Positions 12,281-13,162 of a stretch of 13,162 bases of DNA are shown here, one piece after another. Below the pieces are notes generated by a model, which was given only the letters and a program-made list of their open reading frames with translations, had not been told where the DNA came from and did not search any database. The DNA lies in contig JAAYAO010000313.1 of the NCBI GenBank assembly GCA_012719335.1, forward strand, positions 1 to 13,162, written 5' to 3'. A program made the position numbers and the translations under genes. The DNA is from Propionibacterium sp. (GTDB lineage: Bacteria > Actinomycetota > Actinomycetes > Propionibacteriales > Propionibacteriaceae). How positions within the stretch are numbered: position 1 is the first letter of the stretch; each line of letters opens with the position of its first letter.

Positions 12281-13162
12281 TCATTTCTCCGGCTGGAACT
12301 GCAGCGCCTCGAAGGCCTCCGGTGACAGCGCCCGGCGCAACCGGTCGGCACTCAACGGCAGGTAGGGCACCTCCCGGGCCAGATGGTGATGCAGGGTGAG
12401 CATCCGGTCGATGCTGTGCTGCCAGGGGTATTGCTCGGCGCGGGCCCGCGCGGCCGACCGCAGCGCACCCCGGGGGCGGCTCGCGGCCTGCTGCACCGCA
12501 TCGGCCAGCGACTCCGGGTCGGGGTCGCCCCAGGCGCCGCAGTCGGCGGTGACGAGTTCGAAGGCGCCACCCCGGTTCGAGGTGATCACCGGGGTTCCGG
12601 CGGCGAGGGCTTCCAGGACGGCCAGGCCGAAGGTTTCGGCCGGGCACACCGACAGGGCGAAATCGGCCTCGGCCAGCCGCCGGGCCACCTCGGCGCGCGA
12701 ATCCACGTACCCGTGGAAGACCACCGGGGCGTCCCCGGCCAGCTCCCTCAGTTCCTGCTCGTCGGGGCCGACCCCGTACAGGTCGAGACGTACCGGCACC
12801 CCCCGGCGATGCAACTCGACCGCGGTGGAGACCCCCAGATGCGGGCTCTTCTCCCGCGAGAGCCGCCCGACATAGGCGAGCTTGATGATGCCGTCGTCGA
12901 CCGGGGCCCCCTTCTCGGGGTGGAAGGTCTCCAGATCGACCCCCAGCGGCACGTGCACCAGGTTGGCGCCGAGGTTGTGGTACTCGTCGGCGGCATAGTC
13001 GCTGGTCACCACGATCGCATCGAATTCCTTGACCAGCCGGCGGTACAGCAACTGCACCGCCCGGTTCACCCGGAAGCGTTCCCGCAACCACATCGAGGCC
13101 ATCGCGTCCAGCCGTTCGTGACTGAACAGCGCCGACCCGATACCGCGGCGGCGGGCCCAGCG
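12281..13162 (-). CDS. GT4-family glycosyltransferase, 5' end outside the window
   Basis: The frame runs from the right edge to the stop at 12281 (293 residues present). An internal ATG at 13102 exists, but the residues before it (GIGSALFSHERLDAM) continue the conserved N-terminal domain, so the true start lies beyond the window. Seen in order: end of the acceptor domain with VVTSDYAADEY and NLVHVPLGVDLETFHP, the linker to the donor domain KLAYVGRLSREKSPHLG (R103/K105 contact the nucleotide-sugar phosphates), YGVGPDEQEL, FHGYVDS, and the EX7E motif ETFGLAVLE (176-184) with ALAAGTPVITSNRGG. This is a retaining GT-B enzyme of the GT4 type. Actinobacterial relatives include mannosyltransferases for phosphatidylinositol mannosides and related glycolipids, but the donor and acceptor cannot be named from this part. 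Confidence 0.92.
   Translation of the reverse strand, partial: RWARRRGIGSALFSHERLDAMASMWLRERFRVNRAVQLLYRRLVKEFDAIVVTSDYAADEYHNLGANLVHVPLGVDLETFHPEKGAPVDDGIIKLAYVGRLSREKSPHLGVSTAVELHRRGVPVRLDLYGVGPDEQELRELAGDAPVVFHGYVDSRAEVARRLAEADFALSVCPAETFGLAVLEALAAGTPVITSNRGGAFELVTADCGAWGDPDPESLADAVQQAASRPRGALRSAARARAEQYPWQHSIDRMLTLHHHLAREVPYLPLSADRLRRALSPEAFEALQFQPEK

Overview
The window is a high-GC, densely packed stretch of chromosome. The organism is most likely an actinobacterium, possibly of the Propionibacteriaceae or a relative. Reasons are the heavy G/C third-position bias, frequent GTG starts and ATGA/GTGA gene overlaps, a mycobacterial/propionibacterial-type superoxide dismutase, and a B12-uptake locus of a kind I recall from Streptomyces. 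This placement is inference from sequence style; no marker gene fixes the genus.

Layout. (1) 3-518: 3' part of a SRPBCC-like protein, running in from the left edge. (2) 544-1711: a two-gene toxin-antitoxin-like module on the minus strand, an AbiEii-type nucleotidyltransferase followed by an Xre-type helix-turn-helix protein, with a perfect inverted repeat over a possible leaderless promoter. (3) 1739-2143: a YccF membrane protein on the minus strand. (4) 2296-5600: a plus-strand run made of a small membrane protein, the tRNA m7G46 methyltransferase TrmB, the tRNA pseudouridine synthase TruA, an RsmC-like methyltransferase and a ROK-family fructokinase-type sugar kinase; the first four overlap one another. 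(5) 5611-11527: a cobalamin riboswitch and a five-gene operon. (6) 11604-12215: Fe/Mn superoxide dismutase, followed by a strong UUCG hairpin. (7) 12281 to the right edge: a GT4 glycosyltransferase on the minus strand, cut by the window end.

The most interesting part is region 5. The riboswitch core lies between a plausible promoter and a hairpin that could mask the first gene's ribosome binding site. The operon encodes a secreted alpha/alpha-toroid (prenyltransferase-like) protein, a secreted and membrane-anchored protein with a DUF4430-like domain on a proline-rich stalk, an EcfT transmembrane protein, a fused double ECF ATPase, and an S component. All four junctions are four-base start/stop overlaps. 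The two secreted proteins resemble, as separate polypeptides, the two halves of animal intrinsic factor/transcobalamin (alpha/alpha barrel plus C-terminal DUF4430 domain). My reading is a surface B12-capture system feeding an ECF cobalamin importer, shut off when B12 is plentiful. The riboswitch and ECF parts are well supported; cobalamin binding by the two surface proteins is inference.

I saw no tRNA, rRNA, CRISPR array, insertion sequence or prophage gene.
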